Shown in pieces: positions 16,009 to 26,144 of a stretch of DNA of 64,000 nt. Each line of letters begins with the position of its first letter. The first letter of the stretch is position 1. Below the pieces are notes generated by a model. The model was not told the DNA's origin and ran no database searches. It was given only the letters and a program-made list of their open reading frames with translations. The position numbers and the translations under genes were made by a program. The stretch comes from an uncultured Desulfobacter sp. (GTDB lineage: Bacteria; Desulfobacterota; Desulfobacteria; Desulfobacterales; Desulfobacteraceae). The DNA lies in NCBI RefSeq assembly GCF_963665355.1, contig NZ_OY762229.1, forward strand, positions 5,434,501 to 5,498,500. Direction: 5' to 3'.

Positions 16009-18121
16009 AATAAAAAAAACATTAAATTACAGCACTGTTTCCATCAGAACGAAGCTGATTCTGACCCTTGGATTTGCGGCATTGCTGGCCCTTTTCATGA
16101 TGGCCGGTTCCATGGTGGCCTATGAAACCTATAATGCCAGGAACAATCTGGTGGATGAACTTGTATCCATGGCAGACCTGGTATCGTTGAACGCCTCTGT
16201 TGCCATGATGTTCAATGACCGGGACGCGGCAACGGAGGACCTGACCGCCCTGGCAGCAAAACAGGGCATTATCGGCGCAATTCTTTACGACACCCAGGGT
16301 GCCGTCTATGCAAATTTTTCAAAGGGCTCAACAGCCAATTCCATACTGGCAGATGAAGCCAGAAAGCTATGCAAAGCAGGAATCTCTCCAGTTGAGATGA
16401 TAGCTGACCAGAAAAAGATCAGCGGATTTGCAAAGGGTCATGCCCATGTGATCCTCCCGGTCATTTTTAAAGGCAACTTTTTAGGTGCCATTCATCTGAT
16501 TGATGATATGCAGCAACTGAAAACAAGGCTGTATGTTTATTACCTGATTGTTGCCGGCATTGTTGCCATCACCCTGGCAGTGGTCCTGATTTTATCTTCC
16601 AAGATGCAGTCCATATTCACCCGGCCTTTATTTGCTGTCATCGATTCCATGGGGCAGGTGACCCGGGAAAAAGATTACCGGGTCAGGGTAAAAAAATACA
16701 GTGATGATGAATTCGGTGTGCTTGTTGAGCAGTTTAACCAGATGATTGAAGAGATTCAGGCCCGGGACCAGGAGCTTCATGCATACAGTGCCAGCCTTGA
16801 ATCCAGGGTCAAACAAAGAACCCTGGATTTGACCCGGGCCAAGGAAGAACTTGAATCCACGGTCATTCATCTGGAAACGGCCCAGAAAAAAGCTGAAGAG
16901 GCAAGCCTTGTAAAGTCCCAGTTTCTTGCCAACATGAGTCATGAAATCAGAACGCCCATGAACGGAATTATCGGTATGACCGAAATCCTTCTTTCTTCGC
17001 CACTTTCCAAAGAACAAAGAAAATTTGCAGGCAATATTCAGAAATCAGCCCTGTCACTGTTAGAGATCATCAACGACATTTTGGATTTCTCCAAAATTGA
17101 AGCGGGAAAACTTGAAGTGGAATCCATTGCCTTTGATTTAGGCAGCTTGTTGACGGACACTAAAACCCTTTTATTGTCAGCGGCCAAGGATAAAAATCTC
17201 AGCCTGACTGTTGATATTCAAAAGGGGACACACCTTTCCCTGGTGGGAGACCCCACAAGAATCAGGCAGGTTCTGATCAATCTTGCGGGCAATGCCCTGA
17301 AATTTACAGAACAAGGCGGAGTCACCATCATGGTGTCCACATCCGGACCCCAGGACAGTCCATTTCAAAATTTTGCCGGCCAGGGGGCCTGGGTTGACCT
17401 CACCATTTCCATCAAGGACACCGGTATCGGCATCCCACCTGAAAAACAAGAACTTTTATTCACGCCCTTTTCCCAGACCGACGCCTCTTTTACGCGCAAG
17501 TACGGGGGTACCGGACTTGGCCTTGCCATTTCATCGGACCTGGTGTCACTTATGGGAGGCACCATCAGATGCAGCAGTTCACCGGGGCAGGGAAGCACAT
17601 TCTCCTTTGTTCTTCCGTTAAAAAAGGCCGGACAAATTGTTACCCAGGTGCCTGACACACCCCGTGCTGACCAGCCTGCTAAAATTGATAAGCTCAATCT
17701 GCATGTCCTGGTAGCCGAAGACAATCTCACCAATCAGGAAATTTTTTCAACCATGCTCAAGACGTTTGGGTGCAGGGTGGATATTGCCGGCACAGGTATT
17801 GATGCCACAGATAAATTCATGTCTCTAAAACCGGACATAATCCTCATGGACTGCCAGATGCCGAAGATGGATGGTTTCCAGGCCAGCCGGGAGATCAGAA
17901 AACAGGAAGAGGACCTAGGCATCCATACCCCCATCATAGCCATCACCGCCCAGACCATGACCGATAACCAGGATAATTTCCGGAAAGCAGGTATGGACGA
18001 TTTTCTGACTAAGCCCTTTATGATGGAAGATCTTCTGATGGTATTGAAAAAATGGGGGCCTATCCTGAATATGTCCGGGTGTGACACCGGCCAGACAGCT
18101 CATCACACCCGCACCACCTAG
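15995..18121 (+). CDS. Hybrid sensor histidine kinase with C-terminal receiver
   Basis: The 708 residues are laid out as: a membrane helix (about 24-45); a periplasmic region of about 130 residues, probably a CHASE8-type sensor ([22 protein letters not shown]); a second membrane helix (about 180-203); HAMP; a coiled coil; HisKA with H316 in [12 protein letters not shown]; HATPase_c ([28 protein letters not shown]); and a receiver domain with phospho-acceptor D619 ([11 protein letters not shown]). No DNA-binding output is attached, so phosphate must pass to another protein. The CHASE8-type sensor next to a YfiR gene and a TonB receptor is a recurring module in which diguanylate cyclases can replace the kinase. 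The stop overlaps the convergent cheD stop by four bases. Confidence 0.87.
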   Translation: MKKNKIKKTLNYSTVSIRTKLILTLGFAALLALFMMAGSMVAYETYNARNNLVDELVSMADLVSLNASVAMMFNDRDAATEDLTALAAKQGIIGAILYDTQGAVYANFSKGSTANSILADEARKLCKAGISPVEMIADQKKISGFAKGHAHVILPVIFKGNFLGAIHLIDDMQQLKTRLYVYYLIVAGIVAITLAVVLILSSKMQSIFTRPLFAVIDSMGQVTREKDYRVRVKKYSDDEFGVLVEQFNQMIEEIQARDQELHAYSASLESRVKQRTLDLTRAKEELESTVIHLETAQKKAEEASLVKSQFLANMSHEIRTPMNGIIGMTEILLSSPLSKEQRKFAGNIQKSALSLLEIINDILDFSKIEAGKLEVESIAFDLGSLLTDTKTLLLSAAKDKNLSLTVDIQKGTHLSLVGDPTRIRQVLINLAGNALKFTEQGGVTIMVSTSGPQDSPFQNFAGQGAWVDLTISIKDTGIGIPPEKQELLFTPFSQTDASFTRKYGGTGLGLAISSDLVSLMGGTIRCSSSPGQGSTFSFVLPLKKAGQIVTQVPDTPRADQPAKIDKLNLHVLVAEDNLTNQEIFSTMLKTFGCRVDIAGTGIDATDKFMSLKPDIILMDCQMPKMDGFQASREIRKQEEDLGIHTPIIAITAQTMTDNQDNFRKAGMDDFLTKPFMMEDLLMVLKKWGPILNMSGCDTGQTAHHTRTT

Positions 18122-18741
18122 TCGAAAAGCGTAATATCCCCCGGCTCCCCCAGCTGTTCCTGAATCCGGTTCAGCTTGGTCTGCTCGGCTGCCAGCAAAG
18201 ATTTCATGGATCGTACCCGCTTTAGATAAACCTCACCCGAGGCAACATGAAAAAATATTCTGCGTGAATCATGACCGCCAAAATCACGGGCCAGAATTTT
18301 AATTTTTTCCTCCCTGAGAAAATCAACCACAAATTCCACATTCTTTACCCCCACAGCATTTTCCTGGGACACAGCCATCAGCATATTTGCACCGCCAAAG
18401 GTTTTGGCAACCATTGCTTTACGATTTCCGCCCAGCCGCATGATGGCGTTGATCAACAATTCCATGGCATTGATGCCATAGCGGGCAGAGGCATCGTACT
18501 TATTAATATCTGGATTGGATGGCATAAGAATGTGATTCATACCGCCTATTTTCCTTTCCGGATCGTAGATACAAACGGCCACACATGAACCAAGAACAGT
18601 ATGGATAACAACTTTCTGGCCTGTGGCAAAATATTCTCCAATACCAATGGAGACCTGATTTACCTCCCGCTTAAAGGGCTCGACACTTTTTAAGTAAGTC
18701 TTCTGCAATTTTCTCCAGGGGCAGGATGCTGTCCACAGCAT
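18118..18741 (-). CDS. cheD: Chemoreceptor glutamine deamidase CheD
   Basis: The CheD family is recognised by [14 protein letters not shown] (catalytic Cys in the GSC motif), [10 protein letters not shown] (catalytic His in MNH), and later KTFGGANML and [14 protein letters not shown]. CheD deamidates receptor glutamines and in many species works with CheC on CheY-P. The ATG at 18741 overlaps cheB by 71 bases. The domain proper starts later (about residue 27), where a GGGAGG stands at the cheB stop but no ATG follows, so the true start may be a rare codon further in. It is the last gene of the eight-gene chemosensory operon. Confidence 0.85.
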   Translation of the reverse strand: MLWTASCPWRKLQKTYLKSVEPFKREVNQVSIGIGEYFATGQKVVIHTVLGSCVAVCIYDPERKIGGMNHILMPSNPDINKYDASARYGINAMELLINAIMRLGGNRKAMVAKTFGGANMLMAVSQENAVGVKNVEFVVDFLREEKIKILARDFGGHDSRRIFFHVASGEVYLKRVRSMKSLLAAEQTKLNRIQEQLGEPGDITLFD

Positions 18742-19753
18742 CCAGTTTTATGGCTTCCTTGGGCATACCGAACACCACACAGGACTCTTCATCCTGGGCA
18801 ATGGTATAGGCCCCGGCCTGCTTCATTTCCAACATCCCTTTGGCGCCGTCATCACCCATCCCGGTCATGATGACGCCCAGGGCATTTTTCCCGGCATACC
18901 GGGCAGCCGAACGAAAAAGGACATCCACAGAAGGTCGATGACGGGACACCAGCGGGCCTTCCCGGACCTCAACATAATACTGGTCGCCGTTTCTTTTAAG
19001 CAGCATGTGCTGATTTCCCGGGGCAATCAGTACCTGGCCACGCAGAACAGCGTCGTTATTTTCCGCCTCCTTGACCGAAACAAGACACGTTTTATCCAGG
19101 CGGTTGGCAAAGGCTTTGGTAAAATTGGCAGGCATATGCTGGACCACAACGATACCGGGCGTGTCCGGGGGCAGACTTTCAAAAAGAACCTTCAACGCTT
19201 CGGTCCCTCCTGTTGACGCACCAACGGCAATGACTGTTTCCGTGGTTTTGTCCACGGCCTTGCAGGGGGGGGCCGGTAAAATGGCATCTGCGGTCAGTTT
19301 GGGAGACACTTTCAAGGGGTTCGCATGTTTTCGCACCGAAACCTTGACCATGGCTGCCGCCTTAACCGTATCACAGATCCTGATTTTTGATTCTTCAAAA
19401 AACTTTTTTGTACCCAGGCTTGGTTTTTCTATCACCTCCACAGCACCGCTTTCCATGGCTGCCAATGCGGCCTGGCTCCCCTGGCTGGCCAGGGTTGAGC
19501 AGATGATAACAGGGATGGGATGCTGGGCCATAATTCTTTTCAAAAACGTAATCCCATCCATGCGCGGCATTTCAACATCCAGAATAATGACATCCGGAAC
19601 TTCATCGCGGATCTTTGACACCGCAACGATGGGATCCTGGGCCATTGCCATGATCTCAATCTCCGGATCAGAAGTCAGCACCTCGGACAATGCATTACGG
19701 ACCAGTGCGGAATCATCGACAACAAGGACTCTAATTTTTTTCCCCATTTTCAC
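18671..19753 (-). CDS. cheB: Chemotaxis response regulator methylesterase CheB
   Basis: The 360 residues have a receiver domain (D59 in [12 protein letters not shown]) joined by a linker (about 125-170) to the methylesterase domain. The catalytic serine is S180 in [10 protein letters not shown], the histidine H206 in [10 protein letters not shown], and the aspartate lies in [12 protein letters not shown] near residue 302. CheB removes methyl groups from chemoreceptors and deamidates them, opposing CheR. It is three bases downstream of cheR and overlaps cheD. All catalytic residues are intact. Confidence 0.94.
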   Translation of the reverse strand: MKMGKKIRVLVVDDSALVRNALSEVLTSDPEIEIMAMAQDPIVAVSKIRDEVPDVIILDVEMPRMDGITFLKRIMAQHPIPVIICSTLASQGSQAALAAMESGAVEVIEKPSLGTKKFFEESKIRICDTVKAAAMVKVSVRKHANPLKVSPKLTADAILPAPPCKAVDKTTETVIAVGASTGGTEALKVLFESLPPDTPGIVVVQHMPANFTKAFANRLDKTCLVSVKEAENNDAVLRGQVLIAPGNQHMLLKRNGDQYYVEVREGPLVSRHRPSVDVLFRSAARYAGKNALGVIMTGMGDDGAKGMLEMKQAGAYTIAQDEESCVVFGMPKEAIKLDAVDSILPLEKIAEDLLKKCRAL

Positions 19754-19756
19754 CTT

Positions 19757-20629
19757 CTACGTCTTTAGTATTTTGCCATTGCCCACTTTTTGATAAATAG
19801 TCGTTTGAACTGGCTTCAGGGCAAACTCGGTGTACGGAATTATTTCTGAATGCCCCATGAAAAGAAAGCCCCCCGGCTTCAGATGGTATAACAGTTTATG
19901 CAAAATCCGATTCTGGGTCTGCCTTTCAAAATAAATCATAACGTTCCTGCAGAATATAATATCCATCTGCTCAATGGAGGTATATCGTTTATCCATCAGA
20001 TTCAAGCGCCGGAACCTGGTCTTGGACCGAAGCTGAGGTACAATTCTGACGGTATTTTTATCCCGGTCCTTGCTTCGCAGAAGATATTTTTTTCTCAGCG
20101 CCATGGGCACCGGTTCAATCTCGTCATGGGCATAAACTGCTTTATATGCAACATCCAACACGCCTGTGGAGATATCTGTACCTAAAATAGAAAAATCTAT
20201 ATTCTTATTTTGCTCTGCATATTCAGCCAGCACCATGGCCAGTGTGTAGGGCTCATGTCCACTGGAGCAGGCAGAACTCCATACATTGAGTTTTTTGCGG
20301 CCGCCTGGGGGGAAGGAAGAAAGCAGCTCGGGTAATGCCTGTTTCTCCAGAAAAACAAATTGCCTGGATTCCCTGAAAAAATCGGTTTTATTGGTTGTCA
20401 CCTGATTGATAAAGAAAGGCAGTTCATGTTTTTGTCCCCCGGGGCTGAACAGGTAATCACAATATTCTTCATAGGAAGATATATTCAGGGCATTTAAACG
20501 TTTACGCAGACGTGACTCAATCATTCCGCGCTTGGCGTCAGGCATCTTGATACCAAGTTCCGTGTGGATATAATCGCCCAATCGCCTGAAATCTTCCATG
20601 GCCAGGAGGGGTTGGGATGAAAAATTCAT
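19757..20629 (-). CDS. cheR: Chemoreceptor methyltransferase CheR
   Basis: The 290-residue protein has the all-helical N-terminal CheR domain (SRLRKRLNALNISSYEEY) and the SAM-dependent methyltransferase domain with the SAM-binding motif SSACSSGHEPYTLA. FCRNVMIYFERQTQ and GGFLFMGHSE follow in the usual places. TNKTDFFRE matches the conserved N-T-T/E-F-F-R segment, here with K-T-D. It methylates glutamates on receptors such as the protein encoded at 26145-28379. The gene lies 33 bases after cheW and three bases before cheB. Confidence 0.93.
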   Translation of the reverse strand: MNFSSQPLLAMEDFRRLGDYIHTELGIKMPDAKRGMIESRLRKRLNALNISSYEEYCDYLFSPGGQKHELPFFINQVTTNKTDFFRESRQFVFLEKQALPELLSSFPPGGRKKLNVWSSACSSGHEPYTLAMVLAEYAEQNKNIDFSILGTDISTGVLDVAYKAVYAHDEIEPVPMALRKKYLLRSKDRDKNTVRIVPQLRSKTRFRRLNLMDKRYTSIEQMDIIFCRNVMIYFERQTQNRILHKLLYHLKPGGFLFMGHSEIIPYTEFALKPVQTTIYQKVGNGKILKT

Positions 20630-20662
20630 ATTTTGCCACCCTGGAATACCAATAACAAGGTA

Positions 20663-21208
20663 CTATGCCTGAACATCTTTTTTTCCCTCGGCATCTGTAC
20701 CTTCGGATGTTTCAGGCAGGGGCATGTCATCAGCAGTCTGGACAATGGCAAGCTCTTCGGCGGAAAAAACCTTTGTGGTTTCAAGGATGATAATAAAGTC
20801 CATATCCTTTTTCCCCATACCCCTGATAAATTCCGTTTTGAGCCGGGTACCGATTCTGGGTGGGGGATCAATCTGTTCGGGCTCAAGACTTATGACCTCC
20901 TGAACAGAATCAACCAGGATACCAAGAACGGTCTCTTCGCCATCAAGAACCACCTCTATAATAACTATGCACGTTTCCTTCAAGGATGGTTCCTTTTTAA
21001 GACCGAATTTAGTTCTCAAGTCCACAACCGGCACCACGCTGCCTCTCAGGTTGATGACCCCGCACATGAAGTCCGGCATTCTGGGCACTTTGGTTATCTG
21101 AATGATATCAAGGACCTCACGGACCGTTGTGATGTCCATGGCATAAATTTCATTATCCAGCTTAAATGTCAGATACTGGCTTGTCTGGGTGATGTCCTGC
21201 ACACTCAT
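20663..21208 (-). CDS. cheW: Chemotaxis coupling protein CheW
   Basis: The 181-residue protein is called from the ATG at 21208, preceded by GGAGGGGG. An upstream in-frame extension to 21274 would overlap cheA and adds an unconserved tail. The CheW fold is complete: YLTFKLDNEIYAMDI, REVLDIIQITKVPRMPDFMCGVINLRG, VVPVVDLRTKFG, and GILVDSVQEVISL. It links the kinase CheA to chemoreceptors. The C-terminus carries an acidic tail of about 25 residues (ETSEGTDAEGKKDVQA) not found in the shortest CheW proteins. Confidence 0.93.
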   Translation of the reverse strand: MSVQDITQTSQYLTFKLDNEIYAMDITTVREVLDIIQITKVPRMPDFMCGVINLRGSVVPVVDLRTKFGLKKEPSLKETCIVIIEVVLDGEETVLGILVDSVQEVISLEPEQIDPPPRIGTRLKTEFIRGMGKKDMDFIIILETTKVFSAEELAIVQTADDMPLPETSEGTDAEGKKDVQA

Positions 21209-21251
21209 TGTCCCCCTCCATCTCATCTTAAATATAATAAAAAAACTTAAG

Positions 21252-23384
21252 TTATGCGCTTTCAAGAAGAACATTAGTATCCAAAATCAAAGCCACGGTG
21301 CCGTTCCCCAAAATCGTAGCCCCGGATATATCTTTGATACCCTTAAAGGCAGGTCCCAAAGGTTTTATCACTGTCTGATGCCCCCCGATCACATGGTCCA
21401 CAACGAAACCGATACGACTGTTATTCACATCCGCAATAACGATATGTTCCACATCCGGACGACGGTCTCCCATGCGAAACCGGTCCCTGAGGCGGATATA
21501 AGGCACCATTTCGCCGCGAACATTGAGAATGTTCCTGCCGCTGATTATCTCTATCTCCCTGCTTTTAATCTCCACACACTCCTCAACAGACATTAAAGGC
21601 AGTACAAAAAAATCATCGTCAATGGTAACCAGCAGCCCGTTGATAATGGCAAGGGTTAAAGGAAGAATAAGGGTGACCTTGGTGCCTTTGCCGGGTATGC
21701 TGTCAATATCAATGCGTCCCCGCAAAGATTCAATGGTTCTTTTAACCACATCCATGCCTACACCGCGACCGGATAAATTTGTGACCTCCTTGGAGGTTGA
21801 AAAACCGGGGGCAAATATCTGGGCAAATATTTTTTTATCGGATAATTCGGCATTTTCAGGGATCAACCCTCTCTCCACAGCTTTTTTCCTGATAATATCG
21901 ACATTGAGCCCTGCCCCGTCATCCTCAATGGTAATAACCACATTGGTTCCCTTGTGACTGGCAGACAGGATAATGGTCCCTTTTGGGGGTTTGCCCCTCT
22001 CTTTTCTAATCTCAGGGGGCTCCACGCCATGATCAAGGCTGTTGCGGATCAGATGCACCAAAGGATCATCAAGGCGTTCAAGGACAATTTTATCAAGTTC
22101 TGTTTCAGCGCCCCTGGTAATAAGATCAATCTCCTTGTTGAGTTGGGAAGACAAATCCCTCACCAGGCGCCGAAATTTGTTGAATGTGGTGCCAATGGGC
22201 ATCATCCTGATATTGAGCACACTGTCACGAAGCTCACCGGTCAGACGTTCAATCTCCTCTACGGATTCTCCCAAATCCGTATCATCCCTGTTTGACGCCA
22301 CCTGGGTCAGCCGGGCCTGGGTAATAACCAATTCACCCACCAGATTGATCAGCTTGTCAAGCCTGTCAGACGGCACACGTACGGTTGATGCCACAGAAGA
22401 TTTCTGCATCTTGCTGACAACTTTCTGCTCCTCTAACGCAGATTTGAGCTTTTGCCTGGAAAGCGCACCGGATTCCACCAGCCTCTCACCAATTTTTTTC
22501 TGGGTATCGGATTCCTCGTCAATTGTTTTTCGGTCAATATCGCCCCGCTCAACAAGGATATCGCCCAACCGTGGTGCAGGCACATCCTCGGACGAAATCA
22601 CCTTTTCCTCAACGGTTTCAATTTCAATTTTGGCGCCATCCTCCACAAAGATAAAAACATCCCTGATTGAATTAGCGCTCTCGGTGGTGGTCAAAATTAT
22701 ATCCCAGGAAAGATAACATGATTCTGCAGAAAGATGTTCCAGGTCCGGTACTTTTTCCGTCTGGGCGACAACACGGCTCTCGCCCATATCAGCAAGGTCA
22801 TAAAGCAGCATGACCGGGTCCATGCCGGTGGAAAAGATATCAGATCCAGGCGAAAACCGGATACGATAAATCGCTTCGTTCTGCAATTCAGGCTTGGCCG
22901 GTACAGCAGCTTGTCCTAGCTCATCTTTAATGTCATGCCTTGCCTCCTGTTTCGATGCTGTTTTTGAAATGTCTTCAGCAGAGGTTTCACCGCCATGGGA
23001 ACTGAGCAGGGCCTTGAGAGAGGCAATGATCTGCTCACCTTCCCCGGGATCCACCGGCGGGCCGCCACTGTTGGCTTCGGCCAGCATGGCCGTAATGCGA
23101 TCCCGTGATACCAGAATCAGGTCAATAAGAGTTTTGGTAACTGGAATTGTTCCGCTTCGAACATGATCCAGAGCCGTTTCAACATGATGGGTAAATTCGG
23201 AAATGGCATCAAATCCGAACATGGCACCGGAGCCCTTAATGGTATGCATGGCGCGAAACAGCCTGTTTACCGCCTCCGGGTCCCCGGGATTTTCTTCAAT
23301 ATCCAGAACCGCATCTTCAACACCGGATAGAAGCTCTTCTGCTTCATGGCAGAATTCTTCAATGAATCTGTTGGATTCATTCAT
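21252..23384 (-). CDS. cheA: Chemotaxis histidine kinase CheA with MshEN-like linker segment
   Basis: This 710-residue CheA is laid out as: an Hpt domain with H47 (FRAMHTIKGSG); a region around 165-265 with a P2-like alpha-beta domain; two 24-residue repeats (272-295 and 297-320) resembling MshEN c-di-GMP-binding motifs; a P3 dimerisation domain (KLINLVGELVITQARL near 344-359); HATPase_c (HLIRNSLDHGVE, DDGAGLN, GRGVGMDVV); and a CheW-like P5 domain (ending ATILGNGTVALILDTNVL). There is no receiver domain, so CheY at 23447-23812 is the expected target. The gene sits in the middle of the chemosensory operon. The MshEN-like part is discussed as a finding. Everything else is typical. Confidence 0.94.
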   Translation of the reverse strand: MNESNRFIEEFCHEAEELLSGVEDAVLDIEENPGDPEAVNRLFRAMHTIKGSGAMFGFDAISEFTHHVETALDHVRSGTIPVTKTLIDLILVSRDRITAMLAEANSGGPPVDPGEGEQIIASLKALLSSHGGETSAEDISKTASKQEARHDIKDELGQAAVPAKPELQNEAIYRIRFSPGSDIFSTGMDPVMLLYDLADMGESRVVAQTEKVPDLEHLSAESCYLSWDIILTTTESANSIRDVFIFVEDGAKIEIETVEEKVISSEDVPAPRLGDILVERGDIDRKTIDEESDTQKKIGERLVESGALSRQKLKSALEEQKVVSKMQKSSVASTVRVPSDRLDKLINLVGELVITQARLTQVASNRDDTDLGESVEEIERLTGELRDSVLNIRMMPIGTTFNKFRRLVRDLSSQLNKEIDLITRGAETELDKIVLERLDDPLVHLIRNSLDHGVEPPEIRKERGKPPKGTIILSASHKGTNVVITIEDDGAGLNVDIIRKKAVERGLIPENAELSDKKIFAQIFAPGFSTSKEVTNLSGRGVGMDVVKRTIESLRGRIDIDSIPGKGTKVTLILPLTLAIINGLLVTIDDDFFVLPLMSVEECVEIKSREIEIISGRNILNVRGEMVPYIRLRDRFRMGDRRPDVEHIVIADVNNSRIGFVVDHVIGGHQTVIKPLGPAFKGIKDISGATILGNGTVALILDTNVLLESA

Positions 23385-23446
23385 AGGATTCTTCCTTTGA
23401 TGTACGTGTTCAAGAAAAGTTTATCTTTTCTTTACGCCTGATTGGA

Positions 23447-23812
23447 TTAACGAAGAACTTTTTTTATTACGGCAAGTAGCTGCTCCGGCTTAAACGGTTT
23501 CACAATCCACCCCGTGGCACCGGCAGCCTTGCCTTTTTGTTTCATTTCCATCTGGGATTCTGTTGTCAACATGATAATCGGCATAAATTTAAATTTAGGT
23601 ATGGACCGAACCCATTCAATCAACTCCAATCCATTCTTGTTGGGCATATTCAAATCGGCCAACAGCATGTCAACATGGATGCCGGCAAGTTTATCCGCCG
23701 CATCCTGCCCATCCACAGCTTCAACAACTTCATAGCCGGCCTGGCCCAATGTAAAACTGACCATCTGTCGTATACTGGTCGAATCATCTGCTGTCATAAT
23801 AACCTTTGCCAT
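23447..23812 (-). CDS. cheY: Chemotaxis response regulator CheY
   Basis: This is a single receiver domain of 121 residues, with the acidic pair in MTADDS, the phospho-acceptor Asp in LLADLNMPNKNG (D53-D55 region), the Thr in IIMLTTES, and the Lys in WIVKPFKPEQL. AAGGAGG lies eight bases before the ATG. It lies between the STAS gene and cheA. CheY-P would leave the CheA complex to act on a motor or another output. No flagellar or pilus genes are in the window, so the output is unknown. Confidence 0.93.
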   Translation of the reverse strand: MAKVIMTADDSTSIRQMVSFTLGQAGYEVVEAVDGQDAADKLAGIHVDMLLADLNMPNKNGLELIEWVRSIPKFKFMPIIMLTTESQMEMKQKGKAAGATGWIVKPFKPEQLLAVIKKVLR

Positions 23813-23815
23813 GCA

Positions 23816-24130
23816 TTAAGCCTCCTTCAAAAAACAGGGGAAATCTTCTGCTTCCAGTCCCACCCCGATCAGCATATCCTGGAGCGCGGGAGAGTTTCCT
23901 GTGAGATTAAATGATTTATTCAACTTTTCAGCTGTTTTTCTGGCGGACAAAAGAAGCTGAATTCCCAGGGTGTCGCACTCGGTTACGCCATTAATATCCA
24001 AAATAATCCCTTGATGATCTGAAAATCCTGTCAACAAACGTTCTTTGAGCGCCCCCACTTCGTAGGCAGATAAAGATCCTTCGATTTTCATCACCAGGTT
24101 GCCGTCCTTATCCTGATTCTCGGAAACCAT
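23816..24130 (-). CDS. STAS-domain protein of the chemosensory operon
   Basis: The 104-residue STAS domain resembles anti-sigma-factor antagonists: MKIEGSLSAYEVGALKERLL, then IILDINGVTECDTLGIQLLLSARKTA. The usual phospho-serine place (D-S/T-x-G-I/L) reads CDTLGIQLL, so a Thr is available. AAGGAGC precedes the ATG. Its location between the first gene of the operon and cheY is common in deltaproteobacterial chemosensory operons, where such proteins are named only by domain. It may connect chemosensing with another protein; no matching anti-sigma kinase is adjacent. Confidence 0.82.
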   Translation of the reverse strand: MVSENQDKDGNLVMKIEGSLSAYEVGALKERLLTGFSDHQGIILDINGVTECDTLGIQLLLSARKTAEKLNKSFNLTGNSPALQDMLIGVGLEAEDFPCFLKEA

Positions 24131-24189
24131 TTGTGCTCCTTGTCAAATTTACTGCTGTTTTTGAAATATACTCCAATCACAATTCTGTG

Positions 24190-25695
24190 TCAAAAAAGTT
24201 CAATGTTATCACCCAAATCACACACTTTTCCGCCTTCACCAGTAATGTTAGAAGTTTCTTTGTATACAGCGCTCTGCCGGTCAAGGGTCTGATGAACACA
24301 GCGTTCGCTTTCCATGGTATATCGTTTGACAATATCATCCAAAGCCCCCGGAGGCAGGTTTGTGGCCAGTTTTTTCCATGGTGACAATTCATCCAGTAAA
24401 GACTCTACCGATTCAAAGACCTGCTCACATTCATTTATCCACTCGGAAAAAAAGACAAGACGTTGTTTTGTTTGACCAATGATATCCACCATCTCCCGGG
24501 CAAGGCCCGATGCTTTGACACAATTTTCCTTGTATTCGTCAAAAGCGACTGACGAAACGTCCTGCATGCTTTTCCGAATGGCTGATGTAAGTCCTTGGCC
24601 ATCAAGGAGGCGCCGGCAAAGGTTTTCAAGTTTGAACCGAAAACAATGAAACCACTTCTCATTGGAAATTGCGTTTTTCCCTTTTGAACCTGAACAGGCA
24701 ACATTTTGAAGAAATAGTTCTATTTCCATGCAAATCTGCTCAAATGCCTTTTCAATATTTTCATACACGTTAGTTGCTTCGGCATTGACGAGATTTAACT
24801 GTGCCGCCTGAATTGCCAGAATGGAATAGACGCCGGCTTTTTTCTGGTCATCATTTTTCCACAGATGATCGTCTTCCCGTGCACTGACCTGTAAAATGGC
24901 CAAAACATCTTCCATGCCCGATATGATATGCTCAATCTGCTGCCTTGCAATATCCTGAAATTGAATAGCCGTTACAATTTCCGCGACCATGCCGGATATT
25001 TTCAGTGAATGACCGCGTGCTTTTTCCAGTGTCATTGCAGCTTGTTCGCCAATGGTGCGAATCTCTTCGTTGGTGTGCTCCACCGTTTTTTTTAAGGATA
25101 CTACAGGATCAAAGAATTTCATGCTTTGGGAAATCCGGGACTGCATGGATATCTGGTCAGCCAGAATCTTTTGTGCCTTTGTGTGAATTAAGGATGCTGC
25201 TTCGCCCAATTTCGCAGCTAATATTTCAATTTCGCCCACCAGCCCCTTGAACATGGCTGCCAAAATCCTTGTACGATCCGTTTCAGCCCGGACATTGAAA
25301 CCGATGATTCGTAAAACGTCAGAATTGTTCTTCATCTTTGTACAAACCTGACCAAGCCGGGTCAAATAGTCCGAAGACTCGACGATATGACACAGACTGC
25401 CGGAAACACAGTTCCTGCATTGGGAAAGGGATAGCAGTGTATCCTCCACAATTTTTCCGATATCGTGCAAAATACTTTTCCGGGAATCAACATTAAAATG
25501 ATCCACAGAGAATTTGATACATGCCATCAGTTTCTCGGAGTCGGAATACACGGATCGAAGGACGTCTCCCAGGGTTTCAAAACCAGGCGCTATCCTGAGC
25601 AAGCCATCTTGCAGCCTTTGACCTAACAGTGGCAGCACCAAAGCAAGCTTTTCCATCCCTTGATCATCATCAACTTGATCAATCTGACTCGTCAT
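24190..25695 (-). CDS. Large helical protein of the chemosensory operon with a CheZ-like FQDxxxQ motif
   Basis: The 501-residue protein is almost entirely helical, without a signal peptide or membrane segments. The ATG at 25695 is preferred because AAGGA lies seven bases upstream; another ATG two codons earlier has no spacing for it. Around residues 235-258 it reads MVAEIVTAIQFQDIARQQIEHI. The FQD-x3-Q spacing is the one used by the CheY-P phosphatase CheZ, whose Asp and Gln are catalytic. A Cys pair (QCRNCVSGSLC) stands near residue 96. It is the first gene of the operon, and no cheC, cheX or cheZ is otherwise present. A phosphatase role or a receptor-like scaffold role are both possible. 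The function is inferred and uncertain. Confidence 0.55.
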   Translation of the reverse strand: MTSQIDQVDDDQGMEKLALVLPLLGQRLQDGLLRIAPGFETLGDVLRSVYSDSEKLMACIKFSVDHFNVDSRKSILHDIGKIVEDTLLSLSQCRNCVSGSLCHIVESSDYLTRLGQVCTKMKNNSDVLRIIGFNVRAETDRTRILAAMFKGLVGEIEILAAKLGEAASLIHTKAQKILADQISMQSRISQSMKFFDPVVSLKKTVEHTNEEIRTIGEQAAMTLEKARGHSLKISGMVAEIVTAIQFQDIARQQIEHIISGMEDVLAILQVSAREDDHLWKNDDQKKAGVYSILAIQAAQLNLVNAEATNVYENIEKAFEQICMEIELFLQNVACSGSKGKNAISNEKWFHCFRFKLENLCRRLLDGQGLTSAIRKSMQDVSSVAFDEYKENCVKASGLAREMVDIIGQTKQRLVFFSEWINECEQVFESVESLLDELSPWKKLATNLPPGALDDIVKRYTMESERCVHQTLDRQSAVYKETSNITGEGGKVCDLGDNIELF

Positions 25696-26144
25696 CACCA
25701 TTTCCTTTGAATCGAATGTTAACCCGGAAGAAGAAGGAATTTTATTAATTTATCTAATTAATTTTCTATATCATTATAAAGATATTCATGTCAAAACAAC
25801 AAAAACAAATATGCTGCCAGGCTGTGAATTAACCCTTTACACGCCACAAATCAGGAAGAGTTATCATCTTTCCAATGAAAAAATTTCCATAAAATTTCAA
25901 TGCGTTTATTCCATATTCAATGAAATTCTTTACATTTTAAGATAAAGGATAGAGTAGTCGGATTCATGTTGACAATAGAACCCTCGTACAGATATACTTT
26001 TAGCTATTTAAATTGTGTCTCTTTAATGGGCAACATTTCAAAACAGGCCGTTACGAAAAGAATTATCCGTACGACATTTAACATTGTATTTATCATAACG
26101 GAACATTGAACTGCCGACGCAATATCTGCAACAAGGAGGGCGGG
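25696..26144. other. Divergent control region between the chemosensory operon and the chemoreceptor
   Basis: This AT-rich, gene-free stretch holds a good sigma-70 promoter for the receptor (25969-25998). For the minus-strand operon I see AT-rich DNA (25740-25800) but no box pair I would defend. The ribosome-binding site GGAGGGCGGG directly precedes the receptor ATG. Confidence 0.5.
25969..25998 (+). promoter_or_regulatory. Putative sigma-70 promoter of the chemoreceptor gene
   Basis: TTGACA (25969-25974), 18 bases, then TATACT (25993-25998, five of six consensus bases). Transcription would start about 140 bases before the ATG at 26145. Confidence 0.6.

Noticed and set aside
19071..19793. 240-codon open frame on the plus strand opposite cheB
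   Set aside because: Antisense shadow of a confident gene; composition is low-complexity Ser/Thr.
22042..22716. 224-codon open frame on the plus strand opposite cheA
   Set aside because: Ser-rich shadow of the Asp/Glu-rich CheA middle part.
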